Below the pieces are notes generated by a model. The model saw nothing but the letters and a program-made list of their open reading frames with translations, had not been told where the DNA came from and made no database searches. Source: Fimivicinus intestinavium (GTDB lineage: Bacteria > Bacillota > Clostridia > Oscillospirales > Acutalibacteraceae). From it: a DNA stretch of 10,649 nt. The stretch's first letter is position 1. Every line of letters begins with the position of its first letter. The position numbers and the translations under genes were made by a program. Where the stretch lies: contig DVKY01000085.1 of NCBI GenBank assembly GCA_018715765.1, forward strand, positions 1 through 10,649, read 5' to 3'. Shown one piece after another: positions 1 through 6,019 of this stretch.

Positions 1-48
1 CATCACCGCATCGACGAGCTGAGGGAGGAGGAATTGCCGTGCCGGTAA
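1..48 (+). CDS. 3' end of an unidentified phage gene (5' part outside window)
   Basis: The first reading frame is open from the window edge to a TAA at 46-48 and gives 15 residues ending HHRIDELREEELPCR. The residues are charged and helix-prone. Small coiled-coil proteins of this look (XhlA type) often sit just before the holin in Firmicute phages, so a lysis-module partner is possible. That is inference from position, because too little of the protein is visible to assign a family. The end overlaps the next small ORF by 10 bases. Confidence 0.35.
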   Translation, partial: HHRIDELREEELPCR

Positions 49-125
49 CGGTCCCGATTGTCAAGGCGGTCATCCTGATGGTCCTGCTTGCGCTGTCCAG
101 GTGCATCCCCGGGCTGTGGATGTAA
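39..125 (+). CDS. 28-aa hydrophobic peptide with GTG start, overlapping the preceding gene
   Basis: A GTG at 39 lies 7 bases after a perfect AGGAGG (26-31) and opens a 28-codon frame ending in TAA at 123-125. The peptide is almost one continuous hydrophobic segment (IVKAVILMVLLALSRCIPGLW, residues 7-27), as expected for a single membrane span. It starts inside the last codons of the preceding frame, a coupling typical of compact phage lysis modules. It could be an accessory holin or antiholin-like peptide, but no family is recognised. The same frame is also open upstream to the window edge, so it could instead be the end of a longer protein. The Shine-Dalgarno site is the only argument for this start. 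Confidence 0.4.
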   Translation: MPVTVPIVKAVILMVLLALSRCIPGLWM

Positions 126-139
126 CCCAAAACGTAAAA

Positions 140-163
140 GCCCTCCGCCGAGTGGCGGAGGGC
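140..163. terminator. Strong hairpin between the small ORF and the holin gene
   Basis: A 10-bp perfect stem (GCCCTCCGCC / GGCGGAGGGC) closes a GAGT loop. On the plus strand it is followed by AAATAAAAATC, not a T run. On the minus strand it is followed by TTTTACGTTTT. It therefore fits a minus-strand intrinsic terminator, or a plus-strand processing or attenuating hairpin ahead of the holin, better than a plus-strand terminator. Confidence 0.5.
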
Positions 164-190
164 AAATAAAAATCAGGAGGTAAAAACAAT

Positions 191-457
191 ATGAACATCA
201 ACTGGAAAGTGCGGCTGAAAAGCGGCCCGTTTTGGCTGGGCGTTGCGTCGGCTGTAATTATGGCTGTGTTTTACATTCTCGACCTCTGTGGAGCCGCGCC
301 GGAGCTCACCGGCAGCCAGATCATAGAGGCCGTGCGGCTGCTGCTGACTATCCCCGCCGCCATCGGCATCATCTCCGACCCCACCACCAAGGGCGTGCAG
401 GATAGCCAGCTTGCTATGAGCTATGATAAGCCGAAGGTGGATCACCCAGCCGATTGA
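191..457 (+). CDS. Phage holin, phi-LC3 family
   Basis: This is a small phage membrane protein of 88 residues, the usual size for the phi-LC3 holin family (Phage_holin_1). Holins form timed lesions in the cytoplasmic membrane so that endolysin can reach the cell wall. The family layout is visible: an N-terminal MNINWKVRLKSGPFW stretch, a first membrane segment at about residues 16-35, a second at about 46-62, and the characteristic ISDPTTKGVQDS motif followed by AMSYDKP near the C-terminus. An AGGAGG at 175-180 lies 10 bases before the ATG. It is the last gene before the tRNA pair, so the endolysin, if present, must lie upstream of the window or be lost. The assignment is firm. Whether the prophage is intact cannot be judged here. 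Confidence 0.92.
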   Translation: MNINWKVRLKSGPFWLGVASAVIMAVFYILDLCGAAPELTGSQIIEAVRLLLTIPAAIGIISDPTTKGVQDSQLAMSYDKPKVDHPAD

Positions 458-480
458 GCAATCCATCGTTTCTTATCAAT

Positions 481-522
481 AAAAACCCCCGCAGCCACAC
501 GATCAGCGTAGCTGCGGGGGTT
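481..522 (-). terminator. Intrinsic terminator of tRNA-Val (minus strand)
   Basis: A 12-bp stem (484-495 with 511-522, AACCCCCGCAGC / GCTGCGGGGGTT) is followed on the minus strand by TTTTTATT (485 down to 478). It begins four bases past the encoded CCA of tRNA-Val. On the plus strand it may also slow readthrough from the convergent holin gene, but there it lacks a good T run. Confidence 0.82.
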
Positions 523-525
523 CTG

Positions 526-601
526 TGGTGGACGTTAACGGACTCGAACCGCTGACCCTTCGCACGTCAAGCGAATGCTCTACCAGCTGAGCTAAACGTC
601 C
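526..601 (-). tRNA. tRNA-Val (anticodon GAC)
   Basis: The minus strand folds into a complete 76-nt cloverleaf: acceptor GGACGTT/AACGTCC (7 bp), D-arm GCTC/GAGC, anticodon stem TTCGC/GCGAA with loop TTGACGT, T-arm AGCGG/CCGTT with the TTCGAGT loop, discriminator A and encoded CCA at 526-528. The central triplet GAC reads GUC/GUU valine codons. The 3' end of the tRNA faces the prophage genes, the classic position for a phage attachment site. Confidence 0.97.
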
Positions 602-650
602 TTTTCTTCTCCTTTTACAATCTCAAGGTATTCCCTTAAGCGCGAGATAT

Positions 651-679
651 ATTATATCGGATCACCGTAAAAAAAGCAA
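651..679 (-). promoter_or_regulatory. Sigma-A promoter of tRNA-Val
   Basis: Read on the minus strand, TTGCTT (679-674) and a perfect TATAAT (656-651) are separated by 17 bases. Transcription would start about 43 bases before the mature 5' end of tRNA-Val. Confidence 0.6.
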
Positions 680-828
680 GCTTTTTTCTAAAATTTTTTA
701 AATTTCAAGATTGTATGAAAGGAACGCATCAAAGTTCTCCAAGCAATATCGTGATTACACATGCTTCTCTCATTTTTCGCCTGTTACCCGGCAGGCTGCA
801 ATCCGTCCTATAAAAAGTGAAAAAACAC

Positions 829-857
829 TTGATTTTTCAAAAAAACTGTGTTATGAT
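829..857 (+). promoter_or_regulatory. Sigma-A promoter of tRNA-Ala
   Basis: TTGATT (829-834) and TATGAT (852-857) have an ideal 17-base spacer, placing the start about 25 bases before the tRNA. A small AAGTG/CACTT hairpin (815-830) overlaps the -35 box. Between the two divergent tRNA promoters (about 680-828) I see only AT-rich sequence and no gene. Confidence 0.85.
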
Positions 858-888
858 GGATCGCGTTGACCCGGTGGTTGAAACAAAT

Positions 889-964
889 GGGGCATTAGCT
901 CAGCTGGGAGAGCGCTACACTGGCAGTGTAGAGGTCAGCGGTTCGATCCCGCTATGCTCCACCA
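889..964 (+). tRNA. tRNA-Ala (anticodon GGC)
   Basis: A 76-nt cloverleaf with acceptor GGGGCAT/ATGCTCC, D-arm GCTC/GAGC, anticodon stem CTACA/TGTAG with loop CTGGCAG, T-arm AGCGG/CCGCT and encoded CCA (962-964). The acceptor carries the G3-U70 wobble pair that is the established identity element for alanyl-tRNA synthetase, which agrees with the GGC anticodon. Confidence 0.98.
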
Positions 965-972
965 CAAAAAAC

Positions 973-1014
973 AAATCCGAACCTTGTGCCAGTTGGCGAT
1001 GGGTTCGGATTTTT
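973..1014 (+). terminator. Intrinsic terminator of tRNA-Ala
   Basis: An 11-bp perfect stem (AAATCCGAACC at 973-983, GGTTCGGATTT at 1002-1012) runs into TTTTT (1010-1014), nine bases after the CCA of the tRNA. Confidence 0.87.
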
Positions 1015-1044
1015 AGGTTTACTAAAATTATGAATTGATAAAAT

Positions 1045-1085
1045 AGGCAGGTGGAACATCATTCTAGATATCCACTTGCCTTTTT
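1045..1085. terminator. Terminator closing the efflux operon, probably bidirectional
   Basis: The stem AGGCAGGTGGA (1045-1055) / TCCACTTGCCT (1071-1081) has one G-U pair and a 15-nt loop. The plus strand continues with TTTTT (1081-1085). The minus strand continues with ATTTTATC. It lies 17 bases beyond the stop of the minus-strand permease gene and backs up the tRNA-Ala terminator on the plus strand. Confidence 0.72.
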
Positions 1086-1101
1086 ACCTGTAGTCGCCAA
1101 T

Positions 1102-2262
1102 TTAAGAAATATGCAACGCATCAATTGGCTGCAGACGCGATGCCTTTGCAGCCGGATAACTTCCGAACAATACCCCGATCACCGCACAAAACGCGATAGC
1201 TGCCATACCTACGCCCCAATTGATGGCTGCACTGCTTCCAGCCGCCGTATTATATATACTGACAACAGCAGCAGATAAAACTAACCCTATCAATCCGCCA
1301 AGAACAGAAAGGATGCATGATTCGCAGAGAAATTGCAGCATAATATGCTGTCTTTTTGCGCCGACAGCTTTACGGATGCCGATCTCTCTTGTTCGCTCGG
1401 TTACGGATACAAGCATGATGTTCATAATTCCGATACCGCCTACCAACAGAGAAATAGCAGCAATCCCTGCAAGTAAAATGGACATGGTGTTGTTAACATC
1501 ATCCATCGTATCAAGAACATCAGACTGATTACTTACAGTAAAGCTGTCCTCGTCTCGGGTCGTTTGCAATAAAAAAGACTCTACCATATTGATCGCCATA
1601 TTTACGGAACCAGAGTTTGAAGCTTTGATATAAAAAGTGGAGACTGATTTTTGACCGGTAATACGCTCAGCCGTTGTATATGGAATCAAAATTTTGCTGT
1701 CATCCGAACCCACAAGGCTACTGCCCTGTTCTTCCAGCACACCAATGACCTTATAATTTCTTTCTCCAATGGTGATGGTCCCGCCTACGGCATCCCATGT
1801 GCCAAACAAATCGGTTGCTGCTTCTGTGCCGATGACTGCTACATTTGTTGTCCATTCAATATCGGAATCTGCAATCAGTCGCCCGCTTTGAATTGCTACA
1901 TCCTGTACGTCAAAATAGTCGCTCGTAACACCGACAATGGAATAGGAACCGGCTTCTCTGTTGTGTTTTACGGTTTCATTTGTTGTAATCACCGGCGCTG
2001 TTTTATCAATTGCACTATAACTGTTCAGCGTTTCAATGCTGTCACGACTGACAGATACGTCTTCTCCTATAATCGAAGCAGTGATTTGATCTGAACCCAT
2101 GCTGGCGATACTGTCCGTGATACCGCTGGTTGCGTTTTGTGTAATAGAAACAAGAATGATAACAGCCATAACGCCAATAATGATACCGAGCATGGTAAGA
2201 AAGGAACGCATTTTATTGTTATAGATTGTCCTGAGGGATAATTTGATAATTTTCAGCGTCAT
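1102..2262 (-). CDS. MacB/FtsX-fold ABC transporter permease
   Basis: This 386-residue integral membrane subunit of a MacB-type exporter transmits ATPase movement to extracytoplasmic substrate handling; such transporters are mechanotransmitters rather than classic channel exporters. The order is an N-terminal membrane helix at about 20-42, a large extracytoplasmic MacB_PCD-like domain at about 45-245, then three helices at about 260-285, 310-336 and 350-367. Diagnostic family strings are SVTERTREIGIRKAVGAKR (286-304) and YPAAKASRLQPIDALH (369-384). Length is normal for the family. GAGGTG just before the ATG serves as ribosome site, and the ATG overlaps the ATPase stop by four bases (ATGA), implying translational coupling. 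Substrate cannot be read from sequence. Related Firmicute systems (YknXYZ and similar) protect against antimicrobial peptides or toxins. Confidence 0.94.
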   Translation of the reverse strand: MTLKIIKLSLRTIYNNKMRSFLTMLGIIIGVMAVIILVSITQNATSGITDSIASMGSDQITASIIGEDVSVSRDSIETLNSYSAIDKTAPVITTNETVKHNREAGSYSIVGVTSDYFDVQDVAIQSGRLIADSDIEWTTNVAVIGTEAATDLFGTWDAVGGTITIGERNYKVIGVLEEQGSSLVGSDDSKILIPYTTAERITGQKSVSTFYIKASNSGSVNMAINMVESFLLQTTRDEDSFTVSNQSDVLDTMDDVNNTMSILLAGIAAISLLVGGIGIMNIMLVSVTERTREIGIRKAVGAKRQHIMLQFLCESCILSVLGGLIGLVLSAAVVSIYNTAAGSSAAINWGVGMAAIAFCAVIGVLFGSYPAAKASRLQPIDALHIS

Positions 2263-2936
2263 TTTCTCACCTCTCTTTCTGTCAATACCCCATCATAAAC
2301 ATACACCTTACGCTGCGCCTGATCGGCAACATTCTTGTCATGTGTAATTAAAACGATGGTGTTGCCCGCTTTGTGCAAGTCTTTAATGATCTCCATAATC
2401 TCAGCGCCGGAAGAGGAGTCAAGATTCCCGGTCGGCTCGTCTGCCAGAATAATGGACGGTTCCGCTGCAAGCACACGGGCTATGGCAACTCTCTGCTGCT
2501 GGCCGCCTGAAAGCTGCATCGGCTTATGCTTCATACGGTCGGCAAGACCTACTTGCGCAAGTGTCCGTTCCACTCTCTCACGCCGCTCAGAGGAAGAGAG
2601 TTTATGATACAAAAGAGGCATTTCCACATTTTCGTATGCGGTAAGCTCAGGAAGCAGATTAAACTGTTGAAAAATAAATCCAATTTTTTTGCCTCTGATT
2701 TCAGAAAGCTCGTTTTCCGTACAATTGTCCACATACTCACCGTCAAGGATATAATCCCCCGAATCGGGGATATCAAGGCAGCCGATAATGTTCATCAGTG
2801 TTGATTTTCCACTTCCGGATGGCCCAAGAATGGATACAAATTCTTTCGGCTTTACATGCAGATTGACGTCGCGAAGGACATCAACCTGTTCATCACCCAT
2901 GAAATAAGATTTATAAATGTGCTTTAGCCTTATCAT
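2259..2936 (-). CDS. MacB-type ABC transporter ATPase
   Basis: This is a 225-residue cytoplasmic nucleotide-binding subunit that hydrolyses ATP to drive the permease. All motifs are intact: Walker A GPSGSGKST (38-46), Q-loop FIFQQ with Q90, signature LSGGQQQ (142-148), Walker B IILADE (162-167) and the switch histidine H199 in LITHD. The KIGFIFQQFNLLPELTAYENV stretch is typical of the MacB/LolD/SalX subfamily. I chose the ATG at 2936 because GGAGG lies 7 bases upstream and the protein then begins with the family-like MIRLKHIYKSY. A frame open for 34 further codons upstream overlaps the adaptor gene and looks non-coding. The start is 13 bases after the adaptor stop and the end overlaps the permease start by four bases, so the three genes form one operon. 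Confidence 0.96.
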   Translation of the reverse strand: MIRLKHIYKSYFMGDEQVDVLRDVNLHVKPKEFVSILGPSGSGKSTLMNIIGCLDIPDSGDYILDGEYVDNCTENELSEIRGKKIGFIFQQFNLLPELTAYENVEMPLLYHKLSSSERRERVERTLAQVGLADRMKHKPMQLSGGQQQRVAIARVLAAEPSIILADEPTGNLDSSSGAEIMEIIKDLHKAGNTIVLITHDKNVADQAQRKVYVYDGVLTEREVRK

Positions 2937-2949
2937 GTCGCTTCCTCCG

Positions 2950-4062
2950 TTAATTGCCACTAAAACCGCCCGGGAAACCATCCGGCATGTTACCGGGATC
3001 AAAATTTTCAAAATCAAAATCACCAAAGTCCATTCCACCGCCGTCTCCGGGGAATCCGTTCATGCCGCCAAAACCGCCTTGGTTTTCGCTATCCGAACCG
3101 GTTTGTGTGGAAGTAATGTTCGTAATAACAATCAAGTCTCCTTCGGCAAGCTCATCGCTTTCAATCAGAATATAGCTGCCATCACTCATTCCGGTTTCAA
3201 CGATAACCTTTGCGAGATCAGAAATATCCAGGTCATCCTCTGCGTATTCTGTACCGTCGGCAGCACCGTCCGGCGCAAGATAAACATAGTCGTCATCACC
3301 TGAAGTATGGACAGCATCAACGGGAACCAGTAACCCTTCGCCGCTGGATTCAATGACAATTTCAGCCGAAGCACTCATACCCGGGTATACGCCCTCCACA
3401 TAGTCCACTGTTGCGGTTATTTGATAAGCGGTCGTACCGCCGCTGGAGCTTCCGTTGTAGGAAACGGCAGTGACCTTTCCGGTATAGCCGCCCCCAACCG
3501 CATCGATTGTGAAATCCACATCCTGTCCTACTTTAACAGTGGAAATATCGAGCTCATCCACTGCAATTCCCATGGTAAAGCCGTCAGTGCCCATTACCAT
3601 CGCAACCTGACTGTTTGCAGCTAATTCATCCTCCACAGAGATAGGAAGCTCCAGTAAAATACAGTCATATGGTGCCGTGAAATCAGTTTTACTGCCATTG
3701 GCATCCTCTATCGTTGCAATCACCGCGTCTTTTTCCACCTTGTCACCGGCCTCATAATTGACAACCGTAACCGTACCCGCCTCTGTCGCCGCAAGCGTTT
3801 CTTGGGAAACCGGCGTTAGGGTGCCGCTTCCGCTAATCGTAGTATCCACATCACCAGTAGTAATCGCTTCAACATTATACGTTGTAATGCTGCCGTCCTT
3901 TCCCGCATTGCTGTTAATCAGTTTTGGAATGAAAATAATTCCAAGAATCGCCACAACCAGAATAACGGCAAATATCACGGCAATTTTGGTTTTGTTGTTA
4001 TTCCTTTGCACCACGGGCCTTGTACCGCCCTTTACCCCGACGCTATTTGTTTTTGTTGCCAT
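2950..4062 (-). CDS. HlyD/MacA-like membrane-fusion (periplasmic-adaptor-type) protein of the ABC efflux system
   Basis: This is a 370-residue adaptor anchored by one N-terminal membrane helix (about 26-46), with the rest outside the cell. Family features are a lipoyl-like module at about 90-140 (AATEAGTVTVVNYEAGDKV...), beta-barrel segments at about 160-235, and a membrane-proximal region at about 240-315. Only a short connector (about 121-127) joins the two halves of the lipoyl module. The long alpha-helical hairpin that reaches TolC in Gram-negative MacA is absent, as suits a single-membrane cell. The last 42 residues (329-370) form a Gly/Asp/Phe/Met-rich tail that looks disordered. A GGA-containing site (AAAGGA) lies about 10 bases before the ATG. 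It is the first gene of the efflux operon. I found no convincing promoter in the 100 bases upstream. Confidence 0.9.
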   Translation of the reverse strand: MATKTNSVGVKGGTRPVVQRNNNKTKIAVIFAVILVVAILGIIFIPKLINSNAGKDGSITTYNVEAITTGDVDTTISGSGTLTPVSQETLAATEAGTVTVVNYEAGDKVEKDAVIATIEDANGSKTDFTAPYDCILLELPISVEDELAANSQVAMVMGTDGFTMGIAVDELDISTVKVGQDVDFTIDAVGGGYTGKVTAVSYNGSSSGGTTAYQITATVDYVEGVYPGMSASAEIVIESSGEGLLVPVDAVHTSGDDDYVYLAPDGAADGTEYAEDDLDISDLAKVIVETGMSDGSYILIESDELAEGDLIVITNITSTQTGSDSENQGGFGGMNGFPGDGGGMDFGDFDFENFDPGNMPDGFPGGFSGN

Positions 4063-4968
4063 AGTATTTTAATCCTTTCTGTTCTGAATTACAGGTTAAT
4101 TCAATAAATGATTGATTTTGTGAATAAAAGATGTGCTGAGATGAATCGAAATGTCTGTATCTTCAAATCCACCGCTGCCGAAATTCCTGAATTCTGCGAA
4201 TAGTCTGGTTTTTGTTGCCCACTTATCTCAGCATATTGTTCCGCTTGTCTGTGTGATATCCCCTCATCGTCTGCTTAGCTGCTTTTGCTACGGATTGGGC
4301 CGGTATTCCAAGAATTTGCGTAAGACGGTTTGTGCTAAAAATTCCCATAGACATTCATTCAATAACCCGGTTCCAATCGTCCGGTAACGATTCGATTTCT
4401 TCCACAAACTACTGGCATTTTTATGTCTCCTGGGGAATGGGTAAAGCTTCAAACGCAGAGTCTTCCCTCCGCACCGATTCAATACAGCTCCAAAAGATTA
4501 CTATGGAGAATTTCTCTGAAGTCCTTTTGGGGAGCGGTTTGCGTATCTGTGACTGGTTTCCATAGATGTTTTCCAGGCCTTTATTAAAAGCGGCGCGCCC
4601 CTGCAAATATTTTCTGTTAGCTGGAAGCTAATAGGCCAAGCGTTTTCCAGATGGACGTTAACCAGCGTTTCAAGCGCTTTTAATCCCCCCTTTTTTGTTT
4701 CATAATCCACGTATTCGTCCTCCCATTGTAGCTCAATCGCTGCTCCAGGTATAGAAAAGGATTGTTAGCGTCCTGTGATTCTGTACAGCGGATCAGGCCA
4801 TGGCCGGTTGATTTGAAGAACAACAGCAGGCAGCATCTGCACGGCTGTGTCAGTTAAAATAATAGCTGCCCGCACTAAAATTGTCCTAAAGAAGCTGTGA
4901 ATTCCAAGTGAATATTGTTCTCCTTTTCCGACAGGGAAATCGTAAAAATTACATGAGCGTGCTATAGT
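4063..4968. other. About 900-bp gap with no convincing gene; possible decayed coding DNA
   Basis: No open frame here exceeds about 80 codons, and those present overlap in several frames. On the minus strand, protein-like fragments occur in succession in different frames: one ends around 4765, one runs 4710-4501 (KALETLVNVHLENAW...), one runs 4606-4421, and a short stretch reads FVEEIESLPDDWNRVIE near 4380-4430 after two stops. This is the pattern of a frameshifted relic, but I recognise no family and cannot exclude chance. The regulatory region of the adaptor operon must lie in roughly 4063-4200, yet no clear promoter stands out. Confidence 0.35.
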
Positions 4969-5242
4969 ATCAGGATACAAGGGTACACATCGGTTTTCAG
5001 CGCCATGGCCGTGCCCCTGGCTGCGTTATCCTCCTTACTTTCCACCAGGGAAAGCTGCGTCGTCTGCCTCGCCAAGCATCCCGGCCATAGACTGAAAACT
5101 CCGAAGGAGCGCCCCGGAAACTTCAGGCGAGGGGATCGCAAGGCCGCAGGGCTCGGTCGAGCTCGCCGCCCTGCCGTACCTGAGAGCGCAGCGAGCACCC
5201 GTCTGAACCCGCCGGGTGGCGATGTTCCCCTTGTACACTGAT
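4969..5242. repeat. 274-bp G+C-rich MITE-like element with imperfect terminal inverted repeats
   Basis: The left end (4969-4992) reads ATCAG, GA, TACAAGGG, TAC, ACATCG. The reverse complement of the right end (5220-5242) reads ATCAG, TG, TACAAGGG, GA, ACATCG. A second inverted repeat nests inside: GTTTTCAG (4993-5000) pairs with CTGAAAAC (5092-5099), and ATGGCCG (5005-5011) pairs with CGGCCAT (5082-5088). Further hairpins are CTTTCC/GGAAAG (5038-5054) and ACCCG/CGGGT (5207-5217). Base composition jumps from about 28% G+C just outside (5281-5340) to about 70% inside (5101-5160). No transposase or plausible protein is encoded, and I see no clear target duplication. A non-autonomous mobile element or a mobile structured-RNA element are the two readings. 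Confidence 0.6.
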
Positions 5243-5265
5243 GCGAATAAAAGCAAAGAAAACAA

Positions 5266-5298
5266 AATGCCGCCTTTAGCCAATGTTAAGGCAGCATT
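5266..5298. promoter_or_regulatory. Inverted repeat upstream of the response-regulator gene
   Basis: AATGCCGCCTT (5266-5276) and AAGGCAGCATT (5288-5298) are 11-bp arms with one mismatch and an 11-nt spacer, ending 40 bases before the start codon. It may be an operator or leader hairpin. On the minus strand it is followed by TTTTGTTTTCTTT and would also work as a terminator. No confident -35/-10 pair was found beside it. Confidence 0.4.
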
Positions 5299-5338
5299 GA
5301 TAAAATAAAAATAACTTTACACAAGGAGATTATATGGC

Positions 5339-6019
5339 ATGCGTTTACTGGTCGCGGAGGATGATACCAGATTATTAAAGTCTTTAAAGCATATTTTTGA
5401 AGTCGACCACTATATGGTAGACGCTGTTTCAAACGGTATGGATGCGCTCACTTATGCAGAAACTGAAGAATATGACGGGTTGATTTTAGATATCATGATG
5501 CCTGGACTGGATGGAGTAGAAGTATTAAAACGCCTGCGAAAGAACGGCGTCTCTACGCCCGCTTTGTTTTTAACAGCTAGAACAGAAATTGATCAACGAG
5601 TAGAGGGCCTAGACGCTGGAGCTGACGATTATCTGCCAAAACCATTTTCCACACCGGAATTGCTTGCGCGTGTCAGAGCAATGTTGCGTAGACGTGACAA
5701 CTATGTACCGGATCTATGTAAATTCAGTGGACTCGCCTTAAACCGCTCTACCTATGAACTCCAATTTGAAGACAAGAAAATAGCTTTGAGTGGCCGAGAG
5801 TTTCAAATTATGGAAATGCTTATGGAACGCCCAAATTTTATTATCACGATCGATGATTTTATGGCCCATGTTTGGGGATGGGAAAGCGATGTAGATGTTA
5901 GTGTAATTTGGGTGCATATTTCCAATATCCGCAAAAAGCTTGCTTCCATGAAGGCAAACGTCGAAATTCGATTTATTCGGGGAGCAGGCTATAAGTTGGA
6001 GGAAACCAATGATTTATAG
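5339..6019 (+). CDS. OmpR/PhoB-family response regulator
   Basis: This 226-residue cytoplasmic transcription factor is activated by phosphorylation from the adjacent kinase. The receiver domain (1-120) has the acidic pocket E7-D8-D9, phospho-acceptor D51 (LILDIMMPG), switch T79 (LFLTA) and K101 (LPKPF). The winged-helix DNA-binding domain (about 127-222) ends with the family-typical VSVIWVHISNIRKKL...IRFIRGAGYKL. AAGGAG (5323-5328) lies 10 bases before this ATG. Another ATG at 5334 is in the wrong frame. Its last 11 bases overlap the kinase start, so the two are co-transcribed. The divergent efflux operon is the likely target, by analogy with peptide-sensing two-component/ABC modules of Firmicutes. 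Confidence 0.96.
   Translation: MRLLVAEDDTRLLKSLKHIFEVDHYMVDAVSNGMDALTYAETEEYDGLILDIMMPGLDGVEVLKRLRKNGVSTPALFLTARTEIDQRVEGLDAGADDYLPKPFSTPELLARVRAMLRRRDNYVPDLCKFSGLALNRSTYELQFEDKKIALSGREFQIMEMLMERPNFIITIDDFMAHVWGWESDVDVSVIWVHISNIRKKLASMKANVEIRFIRGAGYKLEETNDL

Noticed and set aside
173..466. 97-codon minus-strand frame antisense to the holin
   Set aside because: It is a shadow of the holin gene, which has a strong ribosome site and family motifs.
889..964. tRNA-Ala as the integration site of the AT-rich block
   Set aside because: No duplicate of the tRNA 3' end was seen near 7233-7480 or elsewhere in the window, and no integrase is present.
2937..3038. N-terminal extension of the ABC ATPase (34 codons)
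   Set aside because: It overlaps the end of the adaptor gene. The ATG at 2936 has GGAGG and gives the normal family N-terminus.
4962..5283. Several 70-80-codon frames on both strands across the G+C-rich element
   Set aside because: They exist only because the element is G+C-rich and poor in stop codons. None has a ribosome site plus recognisable protein features.
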